Shown piece by piece: positions 41,464-49,249 of a stretch of DNA of 64,000 nt. The DNA comes from Neoroseomonas eburnea (GTDB lineage: Bacteria > Pseudomonadota > Alphaproteobacteria > Acetobacterales > Acetobacteraceae). The stretch's first letter is position 1, and every line of letters begins with the position of its first letter. Location of the stretch: assembly GCF_018129005.1 (NCBI RefSeq), contig NZ_JAAEDL010000009.1, positions 1-64,000 on the forward strand. Reading direction: 5' to 3'. Under the pieces are notes generated by a model that ran no database searches, was not told the DNA's origin, and saw only the letters and a list, made by a program, of their open reading frames with translations. The position numbers and the translations under genes were made by a program.

Positions 41464-43059
41464 TCAGCGCACGCGCGGCAGCTCATCGAAGGTGTGGAAC
41501 GGCGGCGGGGAGGAGACCTGCCACTCGAGCGTCGTTGCGCCGGCACCCCAGGGGTTGTTCGCCACCTTCTCGGTCGAACGGAAGGTCAGCCACACCACGT
41601 AGAGGAACAGCAGCAGCGACGCGGCCGAGATGTAGGACCCCACCGAGGCGATGAAGTTCCACGCGGTCAGCGCCTCCGGATAATCCGGGTAACGGCGCGG
41701 CATGCCCTGGTTGCCCGAGAAGTGCATCGGGAAGAAGGTCAGGTTCACACCGATGAAGGTCATCCAGAAGTGCACCTTGCCCCAGAATTCGGGGTACTGC
41801 TTGCCGCTCATCTTGCCGATCCAGTAGTAGAAGCCGGCATAGATGGTGAACACCGCACCCAGGCTGAGCACGTAGTGGAAGTGCGCAACCACGTAGTAGG
41901 TGTTGTGCAGGATCTGCGTCAGCGGCGCATTGGCCAGCACCACGCCGGTCACGCCGCCCACGGTGAACAGGAAGATGAAGCCGATGGCGAAGAGCATCGG
42001 CGTCTTCAGCTCGATGGAGCCGCCCCACATGGTGGCAATCCAGGAGAAGATCTTGATGCCGGTCGGCACGGCGATGACCATCGTCGCGGCCATGAAGTAG
42101 GCGCGGGTGTCCACGTCGATGCCCGACTGGAACATGTGGTGCGCCCACACGATGAAGCCGACGAAGCCGATCGCGACCATGGCGTAGGCCATGCCGAGGT
42201 AGCCGAACACCGGCTTGCGGCTGAAGGTCGAGATCACGTGGCTGATGATGCCGAAGCCCGGCAGGATCATGATGTAGACTTCGGGGTGGCCGAAGAACCA
42301 GAACAGGTGCTGGAACAGCACCGGGTCGCCGCCGCCTTCCGGCTTGAAGAAGGCCGTGCCGAAGTTGCGGTCGGTGATCAGCATGGTGATCGCGCCCGCC
42401 AGCACCGGCACCGCGAGCAGCAGCAGGAAGGCGGTGACCAGCATCGACCACACGAACAGCGGCATCTTGTGCAGGGTCATGCCCGGCGCGCGCATGTTCA
42501 GGATGGTGGTGATGAAGTTCGCCGCACCCATGATGGAGGAGGCACCCGCCAGGTGCAGCGAGAACAGCGCGAGATCCATCGCCATGGACGGATGGAACTG
42601 GTTGCTCGACAGCGGCGGGTAGATCGTCCAGCCCGCGCCCGGCCCCTCACCGATGAAGGCGGAGGCGCCCAGCAGCAGGAAGGCCGGCACCAGAAGCCAG
42701 AAGCTGATGTTGTTCATGCGCGGGAAGGCCATGTCCGGCGCGCCGATCATCAGCGGCACGAACCAGTTGCCGAACCCGCCGATCAGCGCCGGCATGACCA
42801 CGAAGAACACCATGATCAGGCCATGCGCCGACACCAGGGCGTTCCACACCTGCCCGTCGGCGAAGATCTGCATCCCCGGCTGCTGCAGCTCCATGCGCAT
42901 CAGCACCGAGATGCCGACGCCGATCAGCGCCGCGAAGACGGAGAAGATGATGTAGAGCGTCCCGATGTCCTTGTGGTTCGTCGAGAACAGCCAGCGGGCG
43001 ACGAAGCCCGGCTTGTGGTCGTGATGATCGTCGTGATGCGCGTCGGTTGCGGTCGCCAT
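41464..43059 (-). CDS. ctaD: cytochrome c oxidase subunit I (aa3 type)
   Basis: A 531-residue catalytic subunit with 12 helices. Present are [14 protein letters not shown], the D-channel Asp in [26 protein letters not shown] (CuB His and the proton-gating Glu), the K-channel Lys in [10 protein letters not shown], and [15 protein letters not shown] for the haem ligands. So this is an A-type proton pump. One oddity: the Mg/Mn-site His-Asp pair reads His385-Asn386 (ILHNTYYVV). AGGGA lies upstream of ATG 43059. It follows ctaC by 23 bp. Confidence 0.97.
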   Translation of the reverse strand: MATATDAHHDDHHDHKPGFVARWLFSTNHKDIGTLYIIFSVFAALIGVGISVLMRMELQQPGMQIFADGQVWNALVSAHGLIMVFFVVMPALIGGFGNWFVPLMIGAPDMAFPRMNNISFWLLVPAFLLLGASAFIGEGPGAGWTIYPPLSSNQFHPSMAMDLALFSLHLAGASSIMGAANFITTILNMRAPGMTLHKMPLFVWSMLVTAFLLLLAVPVLAGAITMLITDRNFGTAFFKPEGGGDPVLFQHLFWFFGHPEVYIMILPGFGIISHVISTFSRKPVFGYLGMAYAMVAIGFVGFIVWAHHMFQSGIDVDTRAYFMAATMVIAVPTGIKIFSWIATMWGGSIELKTPMLFAIGFIFLFTVGGVTGVVLANAPLTQILHNTYYVVAHFHYVLSLGAVFTIYAGFYYWIGKMSGKQYPEFWGKVHFWMTFIGVNLTFFPMHFSGNQGMPRRYPDYPEALTAWNFIASVGSYISAASLLLFLYVVWLTFRSTEKVANNPWGAGATTLEWQVSSPPPFHTFDELPRVR

Positions 43060-43082
43060 CGTCTGTCCCTTTCGGCCGCGTC

Positions 43083-43976
43083 TTACTGGCGCGCCTGAGC
43101 GATCTGAAGGGTGCCCTGGGCGGCGGCCACGATCGGCGCCGCCGGCTCCTCGGCCCGGGCGAAGCGCGTGCGCGCCTCGGCCACCCACTTGTCGAAGTCC
43201 TCGCGGCTCACCGCGCGCACCGCGATCGGCATGAACCAATGGTTGGTCCCGCAGATCTGGTTGCACTGGCCGTAGAACACGCCCTCGCGGTCGGCCCGCA
43301 TCCAGGTCTCGAGCGTGCGACCCGGGATGCTGTAGCGCTGGATGCCGAGGGCGGGCACGAAGAAGGAATGGATCACGTCGTAGCCCGTGGTCAGCACGCG
43401 GACATTGGCGCCCACCGGGATCACCAGCTCATTGTCCACCGCGAGGCGGTACAGGTTGCGGCGTTCCGGCGGAAGCTGGTCCTCGGCGACCGGGTAGCTG
43501 TCGAAGCTGAAGTTGCCGTGGTCCGGATAGGTGTAGTTCCAGTACCACTGGCGGCCCTGCACGCTGATCGTGATGTCCGCGTTCGGCGTGCGGTCCTGGT
43601 AGTAGATCAGCCGGAAGGACGGGATCGCGATGACCACCAGGATCAGCACCGGCACCACCGTCCAGGCCACTTCCAGCAGCGTGTGGTGGCTGGTTGTGGA
43701 CGGGTTCGGATTGGCCGAGGCGCGATAGCGCCACACGCACCAGGCCAGCAGCAGCATCACGAAGATCGTGATGCCGACGATGATGCTGAAGACCAGCGTG
43801 TTGAAGTGGTGGATGGCGTCCTTGATCGGACCGCCCGATTCCTGCAGCCCCATGCCCCAGGCATGCGGCGCGCCGACCGCGCCTTCCGCCAAGGCCGGAG
43901 CCGCCGCCATCATCGTGGCCATGCCGGCCAGACCGGCGATCGCCGCCAAGATGCGCTTCCCGTCGCTCACCCGCAT
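43083..43976 (-). CDS. ctaC: cytochrome c oxidase subunit II (CuA)
   Basis: A 297-residue subunit: signal peptide ending APALA, two membrane helices ([20 protein letters not shown] and [20 protein letters not shown]), then the cupredoxin domain with [11 protein letters not shown] and the CuA loop. The loop reads [15 protein letters not shown]: Cys238, Cys242, His246 and Met249 are present, but the usual Glu between the cysteines is Gln240. No fused cytochrome c domain. ATG 43976 is favoured by GGGGA 6 nt upstream; an ATG two codons earlier is possible. Confidence 0.96.
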   Translation of the reverse strand: MRVSDGKRILAAIAGLAGMATMMAAAPALAEGAVGAPHAWGMGLQESGGPIKDAIHHFNTLVFSIIVGITIFVMLLLAWCVWRYRASANPNPSTTSHHTLLEVAWTVVPVLILVVIAIPSFRLIYYQDRTPNADITISVQGRQWYWNYTYPDHGNFSFDSYPVAEDQLPPERRNLYRLAVDNELVIPVGANVRVLTTGYDVIHSFFVPALGIQRYSIPGRTLETWMRADREGVFYGQCNQICGTNHWFMPIAVRAVSREDFDKWVAEARTRFARAEEPAAPIVAAAQGTLQIAQARQ

Positions 43977-44092
43977 CACCATTCCCCGTGCGCGTCGGCC
44001 GCGCAGCCCCTAGAAAACCGATTCATCGCAGCCTGCCGCCACGCCGGGCGCAGCGCACGCCGCACCCCTCCCGGATGATGCGCCGCGCGCGG

Positions 44093-44122
44093 ACCATAAT
44101 CGCGCCAGCCCGCACCGCACAA
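44093..44122 (-). promoter_or_regulatory. candidate promoter upstream of ctaC
   Basis: Read on the minus strand, TTGTGC (44117-44122) and TATGGT (44093-44098) are separated by 18 bp, four of six matches each. It lies about 115 bp upstream of ctaC in the 393 bp gap to the regulator gene. The remainder of that gap holds GC-rich DNA and a family C element, and no gene. Confidence 0.3.
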
Positions 44123-44294
44123 GTGAGCACTCTCTGATGAAAGGCATTCCCGTGCCCGCGCTGATCCGGCCAGGAAATGCCGGCGGGCCTTCGGGAATGC
44201 CGGCGCCGGGCCCGGCCCCGCGCCGATGGCGCCAGGATCCCCGGCCGCGCGGCGCCGCCCCGCCGAACGGGCGCGCCAGCACGCATCGCGGATC

Positions 44295-44372
44295 GGCCGC
44301 TCGGAGCCCGTTCGGAAACGCGCCTCATGGCGCGTTTGCGGGCCGGCGCCGGACTTTCCAGACGGTTTCTCA
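44295..44372 (-). repeat. family C intergenic element, copy 3 (short)
   Basis: On the minus strand: TGA stop of the regulator gene, then GAAACCGTCTGGAAAGTCC, GGCGCCGGCCCGC, the hairpin AAACGCGCC-atga-GGCGCGTTT and CCGAACGGGCTCCGAG. It lacks the long CCCACCC core of copies 1 and 2. Confidence 0.65.
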
Positions 44373-44708
44373 GGTCTCGGTCTCCGTCTGGTCCTCCTCG
44401 CTGACGTGGTCGACCATGTCCGTCAGCATCGACCGGATGTGCTCATCCCCCACCACGTAGAAGACCTGCCGCCCGCGCCGGTCCGCCTGCAGCAGCCGCG
44501 CCGCGCGCAACAGCCGCAGATGGTGCGACACGAGCGAGGCCGAGATGCCGAGCCGCTCGGCCATCTCCCCCACCGCCGCCGGCGCATCCAGGCAGGCCAG
44601 GATGATCTTCAGCCGCGTCGGATCGCTCATCAGGCGGAAGGTCTCCGCCAGTTCCACCACCAGGTCCTCGCCGATCCTCGTCCGCGCGCGCACCCGCCAC
44701 TCCTTCAC
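44370..44708 (-). CDS. ArsR/SmtB-family zinc-sensing repressor
   Basis: A 112-residue winged-helix regulator (start GTG 44708). FRLMSDPTRLKIILACL and GEMAERLGISASLVSHHLRLLRAARLL form the HTH. The C-terminal helix carries Asp88-x-His90, then His101 and Glu104 (spacing +2, +11, +3). This is exactly the arrangement of the alpha-5 zinc site of SmtB (Asp104, His106, His117, Glu120). There is no Cys-based alpha-3 site. It is divergent from a zinc-type ABC importer, and a palindrome of SmtB type lies over the importer start codon. The likely role is zinc-dependent control of uptake. That is unusual, because SmtB proteins normally lose DNA binding on zinc. Confidence 0.85.
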   Translation of the reverse strand: MKEWRVRARTRIGEDLVVELAETFRLMSDPTRLKIILACLDAPAAVGEMAERLGISASLVSHHLRLLRAARLLQADRRGRQVFYVVGDEHIRSMLTDMVDHVSEEDQTETET

Positions 44709-44829
44709 GATCCCGCAGCCTCGCCCGCGGCAGCCCACCACCGCAAGACCCGCCCTTGACATGCCGCGCCAACAGGGCAACTTCCGCCATACCGTCTAAC
44801 TTATTGAAAAACAAAGGATAATTGAAGAC

Positions 44830-44845
44830 ATGAATACGTGTTCAT
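44830..44845. promoter_or_regulatory. candidate SmtB/ArsR operator overlapping the importer start codon
   Basis: ATGAATACGTGTTCAT is an imperfect 16-bp palindrome (14 of 16 positions symmetric) with the TGAAxA...TxTTCA form typical of SmtB-family sites. It begins on the ATG of the binding-protein gene. The stretch just upstream (44796-44826) is the most AT-rich part of this region and contains TTGAAA and GGATAATT, suitable for a promoter. Confidence 0.6.
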
Positions 44846-45798
44846 CCGTTCGCCGCCGGACACTGCTCGGCGCCGCCGTCCTCGGCCTGCCCGCCCGGGC
44901 CCAGGCGCAGGCGCGGCGGCCGCCCCTGGCGCTCGCCACCGTCGGCATGGTCGGCGACATGGTGCGCAGCCTCGCCGGGCCCCATCTGCACACCGAGACG
45001 CTGATCGGCGAGGGCGTCGACCCGCACCTTTTCCGCCCGACGCGCAACGACATCTCCCGCCTGCTCGCCGCCGACCTGGTTTTCGGCAATGGCCACCGCC
45101 TGGAAGGGCGGATGGGCGACGTGCTGGAACGCGCCCGCGGCGCCGGCAAGCCGGTGGTGCTGGTGGCCGAGACGCTGCCCCGCGCCCGGCTGCGCGCGAG
45201 CCCCGACTACCCCGATGCCGCCGACCCACATGTCTGGATGGACCCGACCCTCTGGGCGGAGGCCGCCGGCGGCGCGGCGGAGGCACTCGCCCGCTACATG
45301 CCCGCCCAGCAGGCAACCTTCGCGGAAGGCTTGGCGGCATTCCGGACCCGCCTCGCCCGCCTCGACGCCTATGGGCGGGAGGCGCTGGGCTCCATCCCCG
45401 CCCCGCAACGCCTGCTGGTCACCGCCCATGATGCCTTCGCCTATTTCGGCGCCCGCTACGGCCTCGAGGTGGACAGCATCCAGGGTCTCTCGACCGAAGC
45501 CGAGGCGAACCTTGCCCGCATCGAGGCGCTGGTCCGCACCCTGGTCGATCGCCAGGTGCCCGCCGTCTTTGCCGAATCCTCTGTGCCCGACCGCGCGGTG
45601 CGGGCGCTGATCGAAGGGGCCGGCGCGCGCGGCCAGCGAGTCGCGCTCGGCGGCAACCTCTTCTCCGATTCGATGGGCCGGCCAGGGACCTACGAGGGCA
45701 CCTATGAAGGGATGCTCGACCACAACATCACCACCATCGCCCGCGCCCTGGGCGGCCGCGTCCCCGCCCGTGGCCTGAACGGGAGGCTGGCGGCGTGA
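44830..45798 (+). CDS. zinc (or manganese) ABC transporter periplasmic binding protein
   Basis: A 322-residue cluster A-I binding protein. Signal peptide with an RRR motif near residues 8-10 and cleavage near ARAQA. Metal ligands are visible as His66 (GVDPHLF), His134 (DPHVWMDP), His200 (TAHDAFAYF) and Asp280 (FSDSMG), matching TroA His68/His133/His199/Asp279. The third ligand is His, not the Glu of Mn-selective PsaA-like proteins, which favours zinc. There is no His-rich loop of the ZnuA kind. EGTYEGMLDHN is typical of the TroA group. It is the first gene of a four-gene import operon, GTGA-coupled to the ATPase. Confidence 0.9.
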   Translation: MNTCSSVRRRTLLGAAVLGLPARAQAQARRPPLALATVGMVGDMVRSLAGPHLHTETLIGEGVDPHLFRPTRNDISRLLAADLVFGNGHRLEGRMGDVLERARGAGKPVVLVAETLPRARLRASPDYPDAADPHVWMDPTLWAEAAGGAAEALARYMPAQQATFAEGLAAFRTRLARLDAYGREALGSIPAPQRLLVTAHDAFAYFGARYGLEVDSIQGLSTEAEANLARIEALVRTLVDRQVPAVFAESSVPDRAVRALIEGAGARGQRVALGGNLFSDSMGRPGTYEGTYEGMLDHNITTIARALGGRVPARGLNGRLAA

Positions 45799-46553
45799 CC
45801 ACGGCCCCGCCGCTCGAGATCCGCAGCCTGACGGTCGCCTACGGGGACCATCCGGTGCTGTGGGACGTCACCTGGGTGGCGCCGGAGGGGCTGACCGCCA
45901 TCGTCGGCCCGAATGGCGCCGGCAAGTCCACGCTGATCAAGGCGGCGCTCGGGCTCATCCCCGCGCTGTCCGGCAGCGCGGCCTTCTTCGGCCGGCCGCT
46001 GGACGAGGTGCGCAACCGGGTCGGCTACCTCCCGCAGCGCGCAAGCGTGGACTGGGACTTCCCGGCAACCGCGCTCGATGTCGTCTGCATGGCGCGCTAT
46101 CCGCGCATGGCCTGGTGGGGCCGCGTGCCGCGCGCCGAGCGCGAGGCCGCCCGTGCCGCGCTCGCCGAGGTGGGTCTCGAGGAATTCGCCGAACGCCAGA
46201 TCGGCCGCCTGTCCGGCGGCCAGCAGCAGCGCGTCTTCCTCGCCCGGGCGCTGGCGCAGGATTCCGACCTCTACCTGATGGACGAGCCCTTCGCCGCGGT
46301 GGACGCGGCGACGGAACAGGCGATCGTCGCCGTGCTGCGCCGCCTGACCGAGGCCGGGCGCAGCGTCGTCGCGGTGCATCACGACCTCTCGACCGTGCCG
46401 GACTACTTTTCCAACGTGTTGCTGCTGAACGGGCGGGCGGTTGCGGCCGGCACGGTCCAGCAGGCCTTCACGCCGGAGACGATCGCGGCGGCCTATGGCG
46501 GCAGGCTGAACCTGCTGGAAGGAGCTTCGGTGGCGGCGGGGGCGCGGGCATGA
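45795..46553 (+). CDS. metal ABC transporter ATPase
   Basis: A 252-residue ATPase. Walker A GPNGAGKST (38-46), Q-loop near YLPQRASVDWDFP (the family's SVDW element), signature LSGGQQQR (139-146), Walker B LYLMDEP (159-165) and the switch His in VHHDLSTV. It energises import of the metal delivered by the binding protein. It starts with GTG overlapping the preceding stop (GTGA). A family A repeat follows directly and separates it from the permease gene. Confidence 0.93.
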   Translation: MTTAPPLEIRSLTVAYGDHPVLWDVTWVAPEGLTAIVGPNGAGKSTLIKAALGLIPALSGSAAFFGRPLDEVRNRVGYLPQRASVDWDFPATALDVVCMARYPRMAWWGRVPRAEREAARAALAEVGLEEFAERQIGRLSGGQQQRVFLARALAQDSDLYLMDEPFAAVDAATEQAIVAVLRRLTEAGRSVVAVHHDLSTVPDYFSNVLLLNGRAVAAGTVQQAFTPETIAAAYGGRLNLLEGASVAAGARA

Positions 46554-46560
46554 GGCGTTC

Positions 46561-46697
46561 GAACAGGGCGGAGGGAAGGGAACTTCCCCCCGCGCGCCCC
46601 GACCTTCCTTGGCAGCCGGGAACCGACTTCGGAGGGCAGTCTCCAGGTGACAAGGAAGGGCGGGGGTTCGGAGGAGCTTCCCCTCCCCCGACCTTTG
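46561..46697. repeat. family A repeat, copy 4, inside the metal-import operon
   Basis: GGAGGGAAGGGAACTTCCCCCC, CCTTCCTTGG, a degenerate central GGGAACCGACTTCGGAGG stem and GGGTTCGGAGGAGCTTCCCCTCCCCCGACCTT. It fills the 145 bp between the ATPase and permease genes, where such genes usually overlap. Confidence 0.72.
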
Positions 46698-46698
46698 G

Positions 46699-48003
46699 GT
46701 GGGCACGTCCGTGACGCTCGGCTACAACACCCTTGTCGTCCTTGCCGGCTGTGCCCTTCTCGGCCTCGCTGCCGGCACGGTCGGCGCCTTCGCCCTGCTG
46801 CGCGGCCGTGCGCTCGTTGCCGACGCGGTGGGCCATGCCGCCCTGCCCGGCGTGGTGCTGGCCGCGCTCATCGTCGCCACGCTCGGCCATGATCCGCGCG
46901 ACCTGCCGCCGCTGCTCGCGGGCGCGGCGATCGCCGGCATCGCCGGCGTGCTCTCCGTGCAGGCGCTCGCACGCACGCGCCGCATCCGGGAGGACGCGGC
47001 CATCGCCATCGTGCTCTCCGCCTTCTACGCCGCCGGCGTCGCGCTGCTTTCCTATGTGCAGACGCTGCCTGACGCGGCACAGGCGGGGCTGACGAAGTTC
47101 ATCCTCGGACAGGCGGCGGCGATGCGGGCGGAGGACGCCTTCTGGGCCGCTGCCGTCGCGATGCTGGCACTGCTGCTTTGCCTGCTGCTGTTCCAGCGCC
47201 TGCGCGCTGCCTGCTTCGACCCCGACTTCGCGCGGGTGTTGGGTCTTCGCACGGCGCGCACCGACCTGGCGCTGCTCGGGCTGATCGTGACGGTGACGGT
47301 GGCCGGCCTGCAGGCGGTGGGGCTGGTGCTGATCGTGGCGCTGCTGGTGCTGCCGGCGGCGACAGCGCGGCTGCTGACCTTCCGCCTGCCGCGCCTGCTG
47401 CTGCTCTCGGCGATGGTGGGTGCGGTGTGCGGTGCGGCAGGCGCCGCGGCCTCGGCGATCGATCCCGACCTGCCGACCGGTGCCGCGGTGGTGCTGGTCG
47501 GCGCGGCCTGCTTCACCCTGGCGCTGCTCTTCTCCCCCGACCGCGGGCTGGTGGCGGAGGCATTGCGCAGCGCGAACCGGCGCCTTGCCATGGCGCAGGA
47601 CCATTTCCTGCGCGCCGCCTGGGAAGCGCAGGAGGCCGCCGGCGCCGGCCCGGGCACGGCGGGCGACCGCTGGACGCCGATCGCGGCAATCGCCGCCGCG
47701 CGCGGCTGGGGGGAAGGCCGCGCCTGGCGGCTGGCGCGCTGGCTTGCCTTGCGTGATCTGGTGGCACTGTCGGAACGCCAGGTCCATCTGACGCCGAGGG
47801 GTGCGGCCGCCGCGCGGCGGGCGGTGCGCGCGCATCGCGCGGTGGAACATCACCTGCTGGCCCTCGGCGCCGCCGATACCGCCGGAGCGGACCGGTTGGC
47901 GGACCTGGTGGAGCACGGGCTGACGCCCGAGGTCGCCACCCGGCTGCTGCCGGAACCTTCGGCGCTGCCCGCCTCACCCCATGCGCTCGGAGGCAGGCCA
48001 TGA
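46699..48003 (+). CDS. metal ABC transporter permease with C-terminal winged-helix extension
   Basis: A 434-residue TroC-type permease. About eight membrane helices in residues 1-285 (ABC-3 fold: GALVADAVGHAALPGVVLA-like motif at 35-55, RTDLALLGLIVTVTVAGLQAVGLVLIVALLVLP). Residues about 300-434 are soluble and resemble a DtxR-type winged helix: WRLARWLALRDLVALSERQVHLTPRGAAAARRAVRAHRAVEHHLL. This extension is known in TroC/MntC-like permeases. The start is uncertain (GTG 46699 or GTG 46711), because the upstream DNA is a repeat and offers no clear ribosome site. Confidence 0.88.
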   Translation: MGTSVTLGYNTLVVLAGCALLGLAAGTVGAFALLRGRALVADAVGHAALPGVVLAALIVATLGHDPRDLPPLLAGAAIAGIAGVLSVQALARTRRIREDAAIAIVLSAFYAAGVALLSYVQTLPDAAQAGLTKFILGQAAAMRAEDAFWAAAVAMLALLLCLLLFQRLRAACFDPDFARVLGLRTARTDLALLGLIVTVTVAGLQAVGLVLIVALLVLPAATARLLTFRLPRLLLLSAMVGAVCGAAGAAASAIDPDLPTGAAVVLVGAACFTLALLFSPDRGLVAEALRSANRRLAMAQDHFLRAAWEAQEAAGAGPGTAGDRWTPIAAIAAARGWGEGRAWRLARWLALRDLVALSERQVHLTPRGAAAARRAVRAHRAVEHHLLALGAADTAGADRLADLVEHGLTPEVATRLLPEPSALPASPHALGGRP

Positions 48004-48935
48004 GCGCCCCCGACTTCCTCCGCCTCGACCTGCCGGCGCTGGTCGCGGCGATGCTCGCCTGCGGCACCTGCGGGCTGCTCGGCTCCTTCCTGCTCCTGCG
48101 GCGGGACAGCCTGCTCGGCGATGCGCTGTCGCATGCGGTCCTGCCGGGCATCATCGCCGGCTTCGCGCTGACCGGGGCGCGGAGCGGGCTGCCGATGCTG
48201 GCGGGTGCGCTCGCGGCCGCCCTGGCGGCGACCGTGCTGATCACGGTGGTCCGCCGCGCCGCGCGGATCGAATCCGGCGCGGCGACCGGCGCGGTCTTCA
48301 CTACCTTCTTCGCCGGCGGGCTGGTGCTGATGGAGGTTTCCGGCGCGCGCAGCGTGGACCTCGACCTCGACTGCGTATTGTTCGGGCAGCTCGAGACGGT
48401 GGTGTGGCTCGAAGCCCAGGGCTGGTCATCGCTGCTCGACCCGGCGGCGCTGGCGCACCTGCCCCGGCAGCTGCACCTGCTGGCAGGCGTGGCGGCGGCG
48501 GTGGTGCTGATCGTCGCGTTGCTGTGGCGGCCGCTGCATCTGCTCTGCTTCGATCCGGACTATGCGGCGGCGCTCGGCCTGCCCGCGCGACGGCTCGAAA
48601 TGGCGCTGAACCTGATGGTGGCCGCCGCAGCGGTCGCCGCCTTCGAGGCTGTGGGCAGCATCCTGGTCGTCGCCATGCTGGTCTGCCCGGCGGCAGCGCT
48701 GCGCCTGCTGACCGACGACTACCGCGTGCAGGTGCTGGGCGGAGCCGCGCTCGGGGCGGGCCTCGGCGTCGCCGGCTATGCGCTGGCGGGGCCGCTGCCG
48801 GCGGCGGCGGGGCTGACGCTCTCGCTCAACGCGGCGGGGGCGATCGGGACATTGGGCGGCATCGTGGTTGCGGCCGCCGCCCTGCTCCGCCCCCGCGCGG
48901 CGGCCGGACGGCGGGAAGAACCCGCCATCGCATGA
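48000..48935 (+). CDS. metal ABC transporter permease
   Basis: A 311-residue ABC-3 permease with LLRRDSLLGDALSHAVLPGIIAGF (the conserved cytoplasmic loop motif), FTTFFAGGLVLMEV and AFEAVGSILVVAMLVCPAAALRLLTDDYR. It overlaps the previous permease by 4 bp, and the two would form a heterodimeric channel. It lacks the winged-helix tail of its partner. Last gene of the operon. Confidence 0.92.
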   Translation: MSAPDFLRLDLPALVAAMLACGTCGLLGSFLLLRRDSLLGDALSHAVLPGIIAGFALTGARSGLPMLAGALAAALAATVLITVVRRAARIESGAATGAVFTTFFAGGLVLMEVSGARSVDLDLDCVLFGQLETVVWLEAQGWSSLLDPAALAHLPRQLHLLAGVAAAVVLIVALLWRPLHLLCFDPDYAAALGLPARRLEMALNLMVAAAAVAAFEAVGSILVVAMLVCPAAALRLLTDDYRVQVLGGAALGAGLGVAGYALAGPLPAAAGLTLSLNAAGAIGTLGGIVVAAAALLRPRAAAGRREEPAIA

Positions 48936-49249
48936 CCCGCGGCGGGCGGACCCGGCCTTCCGCCGGGGTCCAGGGCTTGCAGTACGGCAGGGTCCGGCCG
49001 GCGAAGACGACGAACCGCCGCGCTCCGGCCGGACGGCCGGCAGCGACCTCCGCGCCCGCCGCTTGCCTCGCCTAATCGACGCCGGGGCACCGTTCCGGGC
49101 GGCTCGCAGCAGGCGGGAGCAGGCACGGCGCCTGGTATCCCGCCCGCGAAGCGCGCTTGATCTCCAGAGTACGGAGCGGACGATCGGGCCAGCGGAGACA
49201 CGGGCTGGTGGCCCAAGCACGAAGTCCGCAGGACTTCGGAACCAGGACG
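48936..49249. other. non-coding gap, nothing recognised
   Basis: 314 bp between the permease stop and the stop of the convergent hypothetical gene. It is GC-rich, lacks the family A, B or C repeats, and no open frame in it has plausible coding character. No clear terminator was seen. Confidence 0.6.

Noticed and set aside
48936-49249. A further gene or small RNA downstream of the metal permease
   Set aside because: No frame with coding character, no hairpin with a U-tract and no similarity to the window's repeats.
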